Source: Marinilabilia salmonicolor JCM 21150
GTDB lineage: Bacteria > Bacteroidota > Bacteroidia > Bacteroidales > Marinilabiliaceae
Direction of reading: 5' to 3'
DNA: 64,000 nucleotides
Assembly: GCF_000259075.1 (NCBI RefSeq)
Contig: NZ_AJKI01000021.1
Coordinates: 1-64,000, forward strand
Made by a program: the position numbers and the translations under genes. Below, one piece after another: positions 38,207 to 48,011 of the stretch. Position 1 is the stretch's first letter; each line of letters starts with the position of its first letter. Below the pieces are notes generated by a model, which did no database searches, was not told the DNA's origin, and saw only the letters and a list, made by a program, of their open reading frames with translations.

Positions 38207-38235
38207 GCATAAGGTTGCTTTTGTCAACCTTATGC
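38207..38235 (-). terminator. Terminator of the RND efflux operon
   Basis: A perfect 11-base stem, GCATAAGGTTG (38207-38217) with CAACCTTATGC (38225-38235), loop CTTTTGT. On the minus strand it is followed by five T residues. It lies 70 bases after the last gene of the efflux operon and just upstream of the serpin gene. Confidence 0.85.
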
Positions 38236-38304
38236 CCATCTAAGCCCAGGCCTAAAAAGCTCTTAATGCCAACAAATTAACAGAACTTCGTACTCAAAAC
38301 TAAT

Positions 38305-38613
38305 TTATACAGATTCCTCTACATTCACGGAAAAGGCATTAAGAATATTGCCATGTTCGTCATCAAATTCCTTGAGGGCCTGCATCAACTGAGAAGCTTT
38401 TTGGTTTTCGATAAAGGCAAAAACCCCGAGAGAGTTTGTGGGCCGTTGGCGCGGCCCTGAAACAAACCAGTTTTCCTGGAAATTCTCATTTTCTTCGAAG
38501 ACTTTAAAACCCTGAACATCCATTTCGAAATAGGCCAGGACTTTCTTTTCACGAAGGAAGCGCTCTATCTCCTTTGTGAATTCATAAAGACTGGTAATTA
38601 CTATTAGTTTCAT
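38305..38613 (-). CDS. Small PII-like/ferredoxin-fold protein of the efflux operon
   Basis: A 102-residue protein I do not recognise by name. The pattern strand (KLIVITSL), helix (EFTKEIERFLREK), strand (LAYFEMDV), long loop, strand (LGVFAFIE), helix (KASQLMQALKEFDDEHG), strand (ILNAFSVNVE) is that of a ferredoxin-like or PII-like fold. It has no signal peptide. It is the last gene after the RND pump (121-base gap) and before the terminator. A regulatory role for the pump, like that of other PII-like proteins next to transporters, is only inference. Confidence 0.65.
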   Translation of the reverse strand: MKLIVITSLYEFTKEIERFLREKKVLAYFEMDVQGFKVFEENENFQENWFVSGPRQRPTNSLGVFAFIENQKASQLMQALKEFDDEHGNILNAFSVNVEESV

Positions 38614-38734
38614 AATAACTTAGATTTAATTCCTTAAGAGATTCTTAATTTATTAACCTCTTTTTTTATTTCAATAGATCGTTAGACTTTTCGACACCTG
38701 CCAATATCGGCCACAAAATACTCCCTTTAACCAC

Positions 38735-41700
38735 TTAAACTTGTTTGGTTTTAGATTCATCATCCCTTTCAACTTCCTCTGATTTCGATGGCTTTTCATA
38801 CCTTTTTCTCTCAGTCATGTAAAAGATAAGCGGAACCAATATTAGTGTCAGGAAGGTGGATGCGATGGTTCCTCCCATCAGAGAAATGGCCAGCCCCTGA
38901 AAAATGGGATCGAACAGAATCACAAAGGCACCTATGACCACAGTTCCGGCTGTGAGCAATATAGGGATAGTACGCACGGCACCTGCTTCAATAACCGCCT
39001 GCTTTAATGGCACATTATCGGCCAGACGAAGGTTTACGAAATCGATCAGTAAAATGGAATTTCGCACCATTATACCCGCCAGGGCAATCATACCAATCAT
39101 GGAGGTGGCTGTAAAGAATGCTCCCAGAATCATATGTCCCAGAATAATTCCCACCAATGACAGCGGAATTGCCACCATCATCACAAATGGCACTCTGGTA
39201 TTCTGAAACCAACCCACAATCAGCATATAAATTATCACAAGCACTACAGCAAAGGCAGTTCCCAAATCACGAAAAACTTCATAAGTGATTTGCCATTCTC
39301 CGTCCCACTTCAATCCGTAATTGTCCTCTTTCTGAGGTTGTCCCTTGTAATATTCACCGAGCGAATATCCTTCAGGAAGGTCAATGTTTTTAAGTCTTTC
39401 AGAAACATCAAGCATGGCATACACCGGACTCTCCAATTCTCCGGCAACATCGGCAGTAACATACACCACCCGCTTCTGATTCTTGCGATAGATGCTCTTT
39501 CCTTTTACCTTCTCTTCAATGTTTACTATATCGCCAACAGGCACCATAGTACCATTTTCCGACATCAGCTTAAGCTTTTCCAAATCACGAATACTACTGC
39601 GCTGCTGCTCATCCAATCGCAAAGAGATGCCTACCTGTTTGTACTCATCCTCATCGTAAAGTGTAGATACTTCGCGTCCGTGCAATCCCATGTTCAATGC
39701 GCCCACCAGCTGCTCAGTGGAAATCCCGGCAAGTGCAGCTTTTTCCTTGTCCACATTGAAAAAGAACTCTTTCTGATCATCTTCCATCTGCCAATCCACA
39801 TCAACCACGTTTTCGGTATTGTTAAGTAGCGTTTTGACTTTTTCAGCAATCCGGATCTGTGTTTTACGGTCGGGACCATATATTTCAGCCACCAGGGTTG
39901 ACAATACCGGAGGTCCGGGAGGGACTTCCACCACTTTTACATTGGCATTGTAACGGGAAGCAATACGGTGAATCTCAGGCCGCAGAGCCTTTGCAATATC
40001 GTGACTCTGAAGATCACGTTCCCCTTTGGGCAACAAATTAACCTGAATATCGGCCACATTATCACTTCTTCTTAAATCGTAATGACGCACCAGCCCGTTA
40101 AAATTGATAGGCGCGGCTGTTCCCACGTAAGTCTGATAATCAGAAACCAGTTTATCCTGCTTCAGATAAGTGGCAATCTCCTTTGTAACCATGGCCGTAC
40201 GCTCAAGGGTAGTTCCCTCAGGCATATCCACTACTACCTGAAACTCATTCTTATTATCGAAAGGCAGAATCTTCACCGTCACCACCTTCAGGGCAAACAA
40301 CAGCATAGAGCCCATTAGCAGCACTGTGACACCCCCAATAAACCCCCACCGTTTCCATTTAGAATCAATCAAAGGAATCATGGAACGCTTGTAAAGACGA
40401 TAGATGCGTGTCTCTTCAAGCTTATAGGGTTTATCTTCTTTTTTATCCTGATGGCGAAGCAACCTGAATCCCAGCCATGGTGTTACAACCAAGGCAATAA
40501 TGAGCGAAAGCATCATAGCAATGGAAGCCCCGATAGGCATAGGACTCATGTAAGGTCCCATCAGACCACTTACAAATACCATGGGAATAACCGCTGCAAT
40601 TACCGTAAAAGTGGCCAGGATGGTTGGGTTACCCACCTCATCGATCGATCGTATAGCAGCCTGCCATGGCGGCATCCGGTTTATCTTAAAGTGCCGGTGC
40701 ATATTCTCGGCAATAATGATGGAATCGTCAACCACGATTCCTGTCACAAATACCAGAGCAAAAAGTGTAATCCGATTAAGTGTATAATCGAGGAAATAAT
40801 AACTAAAGAGCGTAAGTGCAAATGTAATGGGCACTGATATGAAGACCACCAGACCACCGCGCCAGCCCATAGCCAGCATCACTACAAAAGTCACTGCCAC
40901 AATGGCACCCAGAAGGTGCATCAACAACTCTCCTACTTTGTGTGAAGCCGTGGCACCATAATTCCGCGAAATGTCCACATTCACATCGGCTGGTATCAAT
41001 TCACTGCGCAGATGGTCAATTTTATCCAAAATCTGATCGGAAACACGCATGGCATCCGCTCCACGGCGTTTAGCTACTGATATGGTTACAGCAGGATAAT
41101 CACCGGGGGCTTTCTCCAGCTTCTCCTTTTTTCCCATTCCGTAACCAAAAGACACATACGTTTCGGGCAGTTCTGGCCCATCCGTCACCTCAGCAACCTG
41201 TTTCAGGAAAACCGGATGTCCGTTCTGAATGCCCACCACCAGATTTTTCAACTCGCGAGCCGATTCAAAGAAACTGCCCGCTTTCACACTGATGGCTTCA
41301 TCGTTCTTGTTGAAGTCACCTGATGTCAACTGTTTGTTGGACTGATTGATTTGCCGGCTGATCATCAAAGGATCAATATGGTAAGCCTCCATCTTCTCCC
41401 TGTTGAGAACCACACGCACACTGCGACTTCGGCCACCAATCACTTTGGTTTCGGCCACTTCATTCACCTTTTCAATCTCGGAGTTCAGTTCCTGAGCCAG
41501 CCTCCTGAGTTGATAATCAGAATAATTCTCACTCCACAAAGTCAATCCCAGTACGGGGACATCATCGATAGAGCGAGTCTTTATCAAAGGCATGGAAATA
41601 CCCTGAGGCATTTTATCCATGTTTTTGATGATTTCGTTGTACATCTTCACGAGACTTCGCTCTATGTCTTCACCCACATAAAACTGCACAATCATCATGG

Positions 41701-41980
41701 CACCGCCTGGCGATGAAGTTGAATACACATATTCGATTCCTGTAACGTTGGAAATCACCTTTTCCAGTGGCTTGGTGATTCTGGCCTCCACTTCCTCCGG
41801 ACCGGCCCCCGGATACCTTACAAAGATATCTGCAATGGGGACGTCAATCTGAGGCTCCTCTTCTCGTGGGGTCAAATAGGAACTGTAAGCACCTATCAAC
41901 AGGAATACCACCATGAGCAGAGGGGTAAGCTTGGAGTTTATGAATAGTTTGGCTATCGTACCGGCTATACCTGTCTTCAT
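38735..41980 (-). CDS. RND efflux pump inner-membrane permease
   Basis: A 1081-residue AcrB-family transporter (COG0841) with 12 membrane segments and two large periplasmic loops. The proton-relay aspartates lie in TM4, GIVVDDSIII (D418, D419). FVRYPGAGPEEVEARITKPL and LAGIMVRNSILLIDF are typical of the hydrophobe/amphiphile branch. It forms a tripartite pump with the upstream adaptor and TolC-like genes, though a gap of 418 bases separates it from the adaptor. The substrate is unknown; no metal-binding signature of the CusA type was noted. Confidence 0.95.
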   Translation of the reverse strand: MKTGIAGTIAKLFINSKLTPLLMVVFLLIGAYSSYLTPREEEPQIDVPIADIFVRYPGAGPEEVEARITKPLEKVISNVTGIEYVYSTSSPGGAMMIVQFYVGEDIERSLVKMYNEIIKNMDKMPQGISMPLIKTRSIDDVPVLGLTLWSENYSDYQLRRLAQELNSEIEKVNEVAETKVIGGRSRSVRVVLNREKMEAYHIDPLMISRQINQSNKQLTSGDFNKNDEAISVKAGSFFESARELKNLVVGIQNGHPVFLKQVAEVTDGPELPETYVSFGYGMGKKEKLEKAPGDYPAVTISVAKRRGADAMRVSDQILDKIDHLRSELIPADVNVDISRNYGATASHKVGELLMHLLGAIVAVTFVVMLAMGWRGGLVVFISVPITFALTLFSYYFLDYTLNRITLFALVFVTGIVVDDSIIIAENMHRHFKINRMPPWQAAIRSIDEVGNPTILATFTVIAAVIPMVFVSGLMGPYMSPMPIGASIAMMLSLIIALVVTPWLGFRLLRHQDKKEDKPYKLEETRIYRLYKRSMIPLIDSKWKRWGFIGGVTVLLMGSMLLFALKVVTVKILPFDNKNEFQVVVDMPEGTTLERTAMVTKEIATYLKQDKLVSDYQTYVGTAAPINFNGLVRHYDLRRSDNVADIQVNLLPKGERDLQSHDIAKALRPEIHRIASRYNANVKVVEVPPGPPVLSTLVAEIYGPDRKTQIRIAEKVKTLLNNTENVVDVDWQMEDDQKEFFFNVDKEKAALAGISTEQLVGALNMGLHGREVSTLYDEDEYKQVGISLRLDEQQRSSIRDLEKLKLMSENGTMVPVGDIVNIEEKVKGKSIYRKNQKRVVYVTADVAGELESPVYAMLDVSERLKNIDLPEGYSLGEYYKGQPQKEDNYGLKWDGEWQITYEVFRDLGTAFAVVLVIIYMLIVGWFQNTRVPFVMMVAIPLSLVGIILGHMILGAFFTATSMIGMIALAGIMVRNSILLIDFVNLRLADNVPLKQAVIEAGAVRTIPILLTAGTVVIGAFVILFDPIFQGLAISLMGGTIASTFLTLILVPLIFYMTERKRYEKPSKSEEVERDDESKTKQV

Positions 41981-42398
41981 TATATAAAATTTTCTTAGTT
42001 ACGGTCTTTTGACAGACTGTTAGATTATTAGAAGTTAGAGAATTAGAGGTTAGAGATTGAACCATATCAGGCCTATAAGGGCATTTTAGTGATGCTTTCT
42101 ATTGATACATTTTGAGATTTTCAGATATGAGATGGTTGAAATAACATCAGACATCTAACCTGAACTATTCATAAATTATCTATTACAATGTTCAACTACC
42201 GGCTAAATAAAGGCGTCCTCAATAAAATTGACTTGAAAATAAATTATTATTCCCTACATCAATTTTCTTTGCGGTTACCCGTATTTATTGGCATTTAACC
42301 ATCTCATGACGAAAACTTATGAAACGAAGTTCGACGAAGTCAATAGACCAGGCTAAATCATGCACATAGCCACAAAAGTCCCTCTACCTCAAAATTAT
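41981..42398. other. Gene-free gap inside the efflux operon
   Basis: These 418 bases between the adaptor and pump genes hold no open frame of note. Near the pump start (42019-42060) is a degenerate tandem repeat with units like TTAGAGAATTAGAGG. The rest is AT-rich. A separate promoter for the pump could lie here, but I see no convincing one. Confidence 0.55.
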
Positions 42399-43469
42399 CT
42401 AGTTTATCTCAACCAAAATTCCATCATATAATCTGGCATCGTGTTCGGTAATGTACCTTTCACCAGATTTTACCCCTGATAGAATTTCTGTTTTACCATT
42501 AAGTTCCCTTCCGGGACGAATCCAGCGCACGAGGGCTTTATCCTGTGGGTTAACCATCCAGATTCCTGTCAGCTGGCCTCTTTCCACAATCAGCTCCGAA
42601 GGCACCTCAACCACTTCCTCCGTACCATGATGTAATTTCACATTAGCAAACATTCCCGATCTGACAATTGAAGTCTGATCATCATCAGGAATTAAACCGA
42701 TAAGAATTTCATACTGAGGACCCGAAAATTTACTGGAGGGACTGATATTGGTAATAACTCCTTTGACGGTTTCATTAACAGATGATATCTCAACCACGGC
42801 AGTATCTCCGGCAGACCAAAGATTCATTTCACTTTCCGGAATTCGTGACAACACTTCAAAAGCACCTGGCGCTTCAATGGCCAGCAAAGGCATGCCCGGA
42901 GAAGCCATATCGCCTGTATTCACAAATTTGTTAATCACAGTGCCATCATACGGAGACCGGATATTGGCATATTGCAGCATCTCATCCACTTCCCTGCGAC
43001 GCTGTTTGGCTGCCTCAAGACGGGCTTCCGCCATTTTAAACTGAGTTTTGATATCGTCGAACTCTTTCTGAGTTGCGCTCTCTTTATCATAAAGGGTTTT
43101 AATACGCTTGAAATTGTTTTCCACATTTTCGAAAGCAGCGGTGGCTTCAGTTATACCAGCTTCCACCTGCTGTTCTTTAGCTACAATCGCATTGCTGCGA
43201 ATAGATACCAGAAGGTCACCTTTTTTTACGCGATCTCCCTTTTCTACCAATATTTGCTCAACCTGTCCCATCAGACGGGTGGCAACGGTAGATTGCTTTT
43301 GTGCCTGAACTATCCCGGTGTAATCGTAAGCTTTAGGATTACTGGATATTTCAATGGTAGCAGCTTTCACTTTTAGACCAGCTTGAGTTGTTTTATCTTT
43401 CTCAGATTCAGAGCAGGAGGATGCCAGAATTCCTGTAAAAATCATCATTATCAGGGATATATTCTTCAT
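42399..43469 (-). CDS. RND efflux periplasmic adaptor (membrane fusion) lipoprotein
   Basis: A 356-residue HlyD/AcrA-family protein with a lipoprotein-like signal (ILASSCSESE, C19). The lipoyl half-motifs (VEQILVEKGDRVKKGDLLV and IRSPYDGTVINKFVNTGDM) flank a coiled-coil hairpin (about 95-150). A beta-barrel and membrane-proximal domain follow. It bridges the pump and the TolC-like channel. It starts 75 bases after the TolC-like gene. Confidence 0.93.
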   Translation of the reverse strand: MKNISLIMMIFTGILASSCSESEKDKTTQAGLKVKAATIEISSNPKAYDYTGIVQAQKQSTVATRLMGQVEQILVEKGDRVKKGDLLVSIRSNAIVAKEQQVEAGITEATAAFENVENNFKRIKTLYDKESATQKEFDDIKTQFKMAEARLEAAKQRRREVDEMLQYANIRSPYDGTVINKFVNTGDMASPGMPLLAIEAPGAFEVLSRIPESEMNLWSAGDTAVVEISSVNETVKGVITNISPSSKFSGPQYEILIGLIPDDDQTSIVRSGMFANVKLHHGTEEVVEVPSELIVERGQLTGIWMVNPQDKALVRWIRPGRELNGKTEILSGVKSGERYITEHDARLYDGILVEIN

Positions 43470-43544
43470 AACTTATGTTTATTTTGAGGTTTAAGGATAG
43501 CTCCTTCAATAAATGTAAAATTTGTTTATTGTCATTTACCTTTT

Positions 43545-44882
43545 CTATTCTGCTTCCATTAGATACTCCAGGTAAAAAACGGCTTTATTGTAATTGTAAA
43601 GTGCATTCAGTCTTTCCAATTGCTTTTGGGAATATGCAGCCTCGGCCGCCAGCAGATCAGAAGTTCGCTCAAGTCCCTCTTTGTAACGATCCATCCTGAT
43701 GCGAAGGGCTTCTTCCATGTGCTGCTCAGCCAACTGACTTGCACTTAGGGAATTCTCCGCCACATTTAACTTTCTTCTGGCGTTATCAAGTTCCATGCGG
43801 CCCTTGTCCACATACTCACTTTTGCGGATTTCGGCCAACTGAGCATTGGCTTTGGCTTTCTTTACAGATGCCAGATTTTTGTTTCCGGAAAAAAGTGTCC
43901 ATTGCAACCTGGCCCCAACGACCCAACTGTCAGCATCAAAACCGGTAAGTTCATCACCATGAAAATTATACCCGCCAAACGCATTGAGACGAGGCACAAA
44001 CTTCATTTTTTGCATGGTAACCATCTTATTACGGGCATTCACTCCGCTTGACATAGCCATTACGTCGCTCCGGTTTTGCAAATCAAATTCGGAAGCGTCG
44101 GTAGTCAGAAAAACTTTTGACAATTCCTCTTCCGGAACAATCTCTTCGTCAATATCCATTCCCAGAAGAAATGCCAGCATCTGTCCGGCTGAAACCACGT
44201 CATTATGAGCTTCTTCAATTTTGGTCTGCAGGTCAAGCACCCTTACATTGGCTGCCATTACATCTGCCTTATTCACATAACCCTGATCCTGATTATCACG
44301 GGCAATGCGATGATTCTCTTTGGCATGCTTTAATGCTTCCTCCAAAACCTGTTGCTTAGACTGAGCCAATTGGATGGCATAATAAGACTGCTTTACAGCA
44401 TATCTGATGTAATATTTCAAATGAGCAGCTTTGTGTTTAGAAGCCTCCAGCTTATGAGACACCGCCTTTCTTCCGGCAAAAGCATCCGGATTAATTAAAG
44501 GTTGTTCCACCAAGACACCCAGATTGAAATCGGTAATCTCTTCGGGATCATTCAGCCACTCCGGATTAAAATCCGATTGGTTAACAATCTCTTGCTGCAA
44601 CTTAATACCAAATGCAGCCAATGGATCGTTGGTATGCGTAACGGTTTCTGACAGATTAATCCTCGGCAGAAAACTGGCCAATGTTGACCGGTACTCAGCT
44701 TTCTGGCTCAACACTTCCTGAGTCGACTTTTGAATTTGCCAGTTGTTGGCTTCAGCTACCTCAAGCACTTCATTCAGCGTCCAGGTTTTTGAAACTCCCT
44801 TCTGGGCCTTCACCAAGGCAGGCAACAACATTAATGCTGCAAGTAGTAATCTGATTTTTGTACCTGAAAATCTTTTTCTCAT
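43545..44882 (-). CDS. TolC-family outer-membrane efflux channel
   Basis: A 445-residue protein with a signal peptide (LLLAALMLLPALVKAQ) and two repeats of the long helical hairpins of the outer-membrane efflux protein family (AHLKYYIRYAVKQSYYAIQL; then ARRKLNVAENSLSASQLAEQ). It forms the exit duct of the tripartite pump. It is the first gene of the operon tolC-like, adaptor, permease, PII-like protein. Confidence 0.92.
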   Translation of the reverse strand: MRKRFSGTKIRLLLAALMLLPALVKAQKGVSKTWTLNEVLEVAEANNWQIQKSTQEVLSQKAEYRSTLASFLPRINLSETVTHTNDPLAAFGIKLQQEIVNQSDFNPEWLNDPEEITDFNLGVLVEQPLINPDAFAGRKAVSHKLEASKHKAAHLKYYIRYAVKQSYYAIQLAQSKQQVLEEALKHAKENHRIARDNQDQGYVNKADVMAANVRVLDLQTKIEEAHNDVVSAGQMLAFLLGMDIDEEIVPEEELSKVFLTTDASEFDLQNRSDVMAMSSGVNARNKMVTMQKMKFVPRLNAFGGYNFHGDELTGFDADSWVVGARLQWTLFSGNKNLASVKKAKANAQLAEIRKSEYVDKGRMELDNARRKLNVAENSLSASQLAEQHMEEALRIRMDRYKEGLERTSDLLAAEAAYSQKQLERLNALYNYNKAVFYLEYLMEAE

Positions 44883-45298
44883 AAATATTGGATATTTGCC
44901 ATTTCACTTTTAATTGATCTTTCATTCAATTATATCCAGGTTCCCTCGAAATGAATACCCGGGTTTTAATTGAGGGTGCAAAGTAAATGGATGAAAATTA
45001 CCATTCCAATATTTACATATTTAAAAATATAGATTTGTTGTTAAAATAGTAAAACAAAGGGTTAGGAGTAAAACACAGTCAAGTAGTTATCAAAAAGATT
45101 ATAATGAATAACTCTAATCAACAGGCATACACGGAGAGAAACAACCAATTATAAAAACACATAACTCCACATTAAGGCGTAAACCATATCAGGAAAATAA
45201 GTTTATGGAGAATGATCCTAATGAAAAGTAAAAAAAATCACAAAAAAACACCCGAAGGAAATCCAACGGGTGTTTCAAAATCGTTATTAAAATGGTTT
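44883..45298. other. Gene-free upstream region of the efflux operon
   Basis: These 416 bases are AT-rich. At the left, minus-strand TACTTTG (one base short of the usual TAnnTTTG spacing) near 44990 is a weak promoter candidate for the TolC-like gene. The right end holds the nitroreductase terminator. I see no gene and no other structure. Confidence 0.5.
45242..45274 (-). terminator. Terminator of the nitroreductase gene
   Basis: AACACCCG (45247-45254) pairs with CGGGTGTT (45267-45274). On the minus strand the stem is followed by seven T residues. It is 25 bases past the nitroreductase stop at 45299. Confidence 0.88.
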
Positions 45299-46042
45299 CT
45301 AATCTATAAAGCCCTGCTTCTTCAATACCGCGAGGTAAACTTTACTGAAATGCTCATTATTGGCTTTGGTATAACGAACATCGGTAAAGACCTGCGCCAG
45401 GGTTTCTTTATTATTTTCAGCTGTAAACTGCTTATTGGCGTCAAGTTCTTCCTTCTCTTTGTACAAGCGGTCGATGTCCTCCTCAGTATAATCCTTGTAA
45501 GTCTCCTTATGCACAACAGCTTCCAGCGGTAAGCGCTCGGCTTGTGCAGGATTTTCATCAGGCCAGCCAAGAGTTACAGTGGCTACAGGTACCACTCCTT
45601 TGGGCAGGTTGAGAATATCTATGATTTTATCTGCATTGTAAGTAACGGTGCCAAGGTAACAAATGCCCAGACCTTTATATTCTGCGGCAACACATACATT
45701 TTGAGCAACCAAAAGGGCATCAATAGCGGCAGCAACAAACGACTGGAAGTTATCATATCCAGGTTCCGCATTTCGCTGTCGGCACCACTTATTAAACCGG
45801 TTGAAATCTGCGCAGAAAGTCAGTGATACCGGAGCATTTTTAAACACAGGCTGACCAAAATGTGTAGGAGCCAGCTTCTCTTTCATTGCGTCGTCGCGGG
45901 TAACCACAATGCTGTAAACCTGCATATTTCCGGTAGTTGAAGCACGGGTTCCTGCAATGAGAATATCATTTAGAAGGGTCTCATCAACGGGTTGGTCGGT
46001 GTATTTTCTGATTGTGCGATGATTAAGTAGTACGTCCATCAT
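45299..46042 (-). CDS. Nitroreductase-family FMN oxidoreductase (NfsA-like)
   Basis: A 247-residue flavoprotein. LLNHRTIRKYTDQPVDE and RASTTGNMQVYSIVVTRD form the FMN site; AVDALLVAQN-like IDALLVAQNVCVAAEYKGLG and GTVTYNADKI fit the NfsA/FRP branch of NAD(P)H-dependent nitro- or quinone reductases. The physiological substrate is unknown. It has its own terminator and a close promoter box TAGCTTTG on the minus strand at 46067-46060. Confidence 0.9.
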   Translation of the reverse strand: MMDVLLNHRTIRKYTDQPVDETLLNDILIAGTRASTTGNMQVYSIVVTRDDAMKEKLAPTHFGQPVFKNAPVSLTFCADFNRFNKWCRQRNAEPGYDNFQSFVAAAIDALLVAQNVCVAAEYKGLGICYLGTVTYNADKIIDILNLPKGVVPVATVTLGWPDENPAQAERLPLEAVVHKETYKDYTEEDIDRLYKEKEELDANKQFTAENNKETLAQVFTDVRYTKANNEHFSKVYLAVLKKQGFID

Positions 46043-46059
46043 AGTAGTTTACTTTTCGG

Positions 46060-46067
46060 CAAAGCTA
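46060..46067 (-). promoter_or_regulatory. -7 promoter box of the nitroreductase gene
   Basis: Minus-strand TAGCTTTG matches TAnnTTTG and would place the start about 11 bases before the ATG at 46042. A TTG lies about 21 bases upstream, slightly farther than the usual spacing. Confidence 0.45.
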
Positions 46068-46091
46068 AAAAAAAGATTATCGATAAAACAA

Positions 46092-46619
46092 TTAGTCATT
46101 CCCACCTTTAGTAATCAACTGCTCCAGCAAACCCACCATTTTTTCAAATTCCTCTTCCGAAAAACCTACAGAAGCATAAACTATTTTACCCTCCTCATTC
46201 ACAATATAATTACGTGGAATAAACCCGGTTGCAAACTTATTGTAAATGCTTTTATCTTCATCACCGTACACCGGAAAACCAAGATTCCGACTCTCTTTAA
46301 AAGCAGCAACTTCATCAAATGAATGCTCCCGCCCAATGGCCAGCATTTTAAAGTTATTGTTGTCCTTATATTTCTCCCACACATCCTTTTGCAGAAATGG
46401 CATCTCTTTAAGGCAGGGGCCACACCAGGTGGCGAAGAAATTTATCAAAACAACCTTCCCTTCATTGTCAGTAATATTAAAGAAATAACCGTTCTGATCT
46501 ATCGTAAATTCTGGAACAGGCTGCCCTTTCTTAACTACATCATAATCCTGAGAATATGCTGACAAAGAAAAAAAGAGGGTTACTAAAAAAATAATCAGGT
46601 GATTAAATGTTTTATTCAT
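46092..46619 (-). CDS. Secreted TlpA-type thiol-disulfide oxidoreductase
   Basis: A 175-residue protein with a signal peptide (FLVTLFFSLSAYSQ) and a thioredoxin fold whose active site is WCGPC (65-69). INFFATWCGPCLKEMPFLQ and the cis-Pro region TGFIPRNYIVNEEGK are clear. Such proteins act as periplasmic reductants in Bacteroidota. It lies 49 bases before the nitroreductase; a shared redox role is possible but unproven. Confidence 0.92.
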   Translation of the reverse strand: MNKTFNHLIIFLVTLFFSLSAYSQDYDVVKKGQPVPEFTIDQNGYFFNITDNEGKVVLINFFATWCGPCLKEMPFLQKDVWEKYKDNNNFKMLAIGREHSFDEVAAFKESRNLGFPVYGDEDKSIYNKFATGFIPRNYIVNEEGKIVYASVGFSEEEFEKMVGLLEQLITKGGND

Positions 46620-46645
46620 CAGTATATAATTTATCTAAGTTATTG

Positions 46646-46813
46646 GTCTGATGGAACTCGCATGAAAGGAATTTATACATTGTCTTTTGTGGCATCCCTT
46701 GCCATGCACGTTTCATTCGTTTAAATTTTGTTTATTAAAGTCGGATGGAACTCGCATGCAAGAATTTATACATATTCTTTTGGGGAAATGATTGCCATGC
46801 CCGTTTCATCTGT
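46646..46813. repeat. Imperfect direct repeat, two copies of about 75 bases
   Basis: Copy A (46646-46720) and copy B (46740-46813) both begin GTC.GATGGAACTCGCATG and share AATTTATACAT, TCTTTT, TTGCCATGC and CGTTTCAT in the same order; roughly three quarters of positions agree by eye. The period is about 94 bases. It lies between the nucleoside-hydrolase-like gene and the TlpA gene. No open frame spans it. Confidence 0.7.
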
Positions 46814-46864
46814 ACATTCAACAATCTTTATATCCCCGGATGATGCCCATGTATCCCAATTCAG

Positions 46865-47710
46865 TTAGAAAGCAAATAGATCAAAAAAACCATTCACATC
46901 CTCAATATCATGCAAACCCAGGATCCAGCAAACTTCTGAAAAATCTGAGAAATCCAATCCTCCGGCAGCGATGGCTTCATTATTGTAACGCCCCTCTTCC
47001 CCATTGTATTGCATGGCTATATCTATTGCCAGCTGCCATATTTCGAGCAATTTGGGATTCTTAATTCTTTTTTTTAGCTGGATATATACCGGAGAACGGA
47101 ATCCCGGAGTTCCGTTTCCTACGGCATTTCCATCGGGTATTTTGTGATAATCGGCATTTTCTTTTACAAATTGAAGACACTCAGGTGTGGTTACCTCCTC
47201 ATTCCAGTCACTATGTTGCACCAGGTGAAAACGCTGCTTCGTATCTATTTCAGGCAAATCTTCATGAATAGCCTTTATCAAAGCGGCTGAAAAATCGGAC
47301 TGGCCTGCTTCTGCAATCCAGACTTCTCCATCGTTGGCAAGAATCGGTTTTACAATTGTTTTGACTTTCTCCACTGCCTGTTCAAAATCTGCATGAGCGT
47401 CGGTCCAATTGTCGCCGAAGGCAGCCTGAAAAAGCGGATTGGGTGGCACATACAAGCCATTCTGCATACCATAAGCACCTGCAATTGCATGATAATTAAT
47501 TTTTGCAAAAGAGGAATCAGACAATAAAGTAACCAGCGCAGCTACTGAATGAAGATCATCTACGTCAGTTTTACAATCAAACTGTGCTAACAACAAATCC
47601 TTTTGGGAATTGAACCCTCCGGCTTTTGAAGGCTCGTTTCCCAATGAAACATTAATAAAAAATAACCACAATATTGACGTTACAAACAACACCCGTGTTT
47701 TTGATTTCAT
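46865..47710 (-). CDS. Secreted nucleoside-hydrolase-like protein
   Basis: A 281-residue protein with a signal peptide (LFVTSILWLFFINVSLG). The N-terminal DCKTDVDDLHSVAALVTLL recalls the calcium-binding DxDxxxDD motif of nucleoside hydrolases, and IAEAGQSDFSAALIKAI fits the same fold. The rest is divergent, so the substrate is unknown and ribohydrolase activity is not assured. The start is ATG at 47710 (a GTG at 47722 adds four residues). A minus-strand TATATTTG box at 47773-47766 may be its promoter. Confidence 0.65.
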   Translation of the reverse strand: MKSKTRVLFVTSILWLFFINVSLGNEPSKAGGFNSQKDLLLAQFDCKTDVDDLHSVAALVTLLSDSSFAKINYHAIAGAYGMQNGLYVPPNPLFQAAFGDNWTDAHADFEQAVEKVKTIVKPILANDGEVWIAEAGQSDFSAALIKAIHEDLPEIDTKQRFHLVQHSDWNEEVTTPECLQFVKENADYHKIPDGNAVGNGTPGFRSPVYIQLKKRIKNPKLLEIWQLAIDIAMQYNGEEGRYNNEAIAAGGLDFSDFSEVCWILGLHDIEDVNGFFDLFAF

Positions 47711-47949
47711 TTCCTTGTACACTTTAATTTTTTATACGTTTCGAACAAAATGCATTCTTTCTCTTCAAATATACAGATTCTTAGCTGAGAAATATACTAA
47801 TAGTGCGATCACAAAATACTATTTCATATTTCACATCCCTTTTTCCTTCCTGCATCGTTGAAGTTTTGTCTTGCAGAAATCAAAATATTTGAAACACAAT
47901 TTAGCCACCCCACTCCCAGACTCAAAGCAAAAAGAAACCAAAGCCGAAC

Positions 47950-47987
47950 AAAAAAAGTGAGAACTTCCCTTTTGCGAAACCCTCACT
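47950..47987 (-). terminator. Terminator of the GH16 gene
   Basis: AGTGAG (47956-47961) pairs with CTCACT (47982-47987), with further pairing inside. On the minus strand it is followed by a run of T residues. The GH16 gene stops at 48012. Confidence 0.8.
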
Positions 47988-48011
47988 CTTCGGTTTGAAT
48001 AACTCTATTTC

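Noticed and set aside
45212-45532. 106-codon hydrophobic plus-strand frame
   Set aside because: It overlaps the nitroreductase terminator and the 3' end of that gene on the other strand; hydrophobicity follows from the reverse complement.
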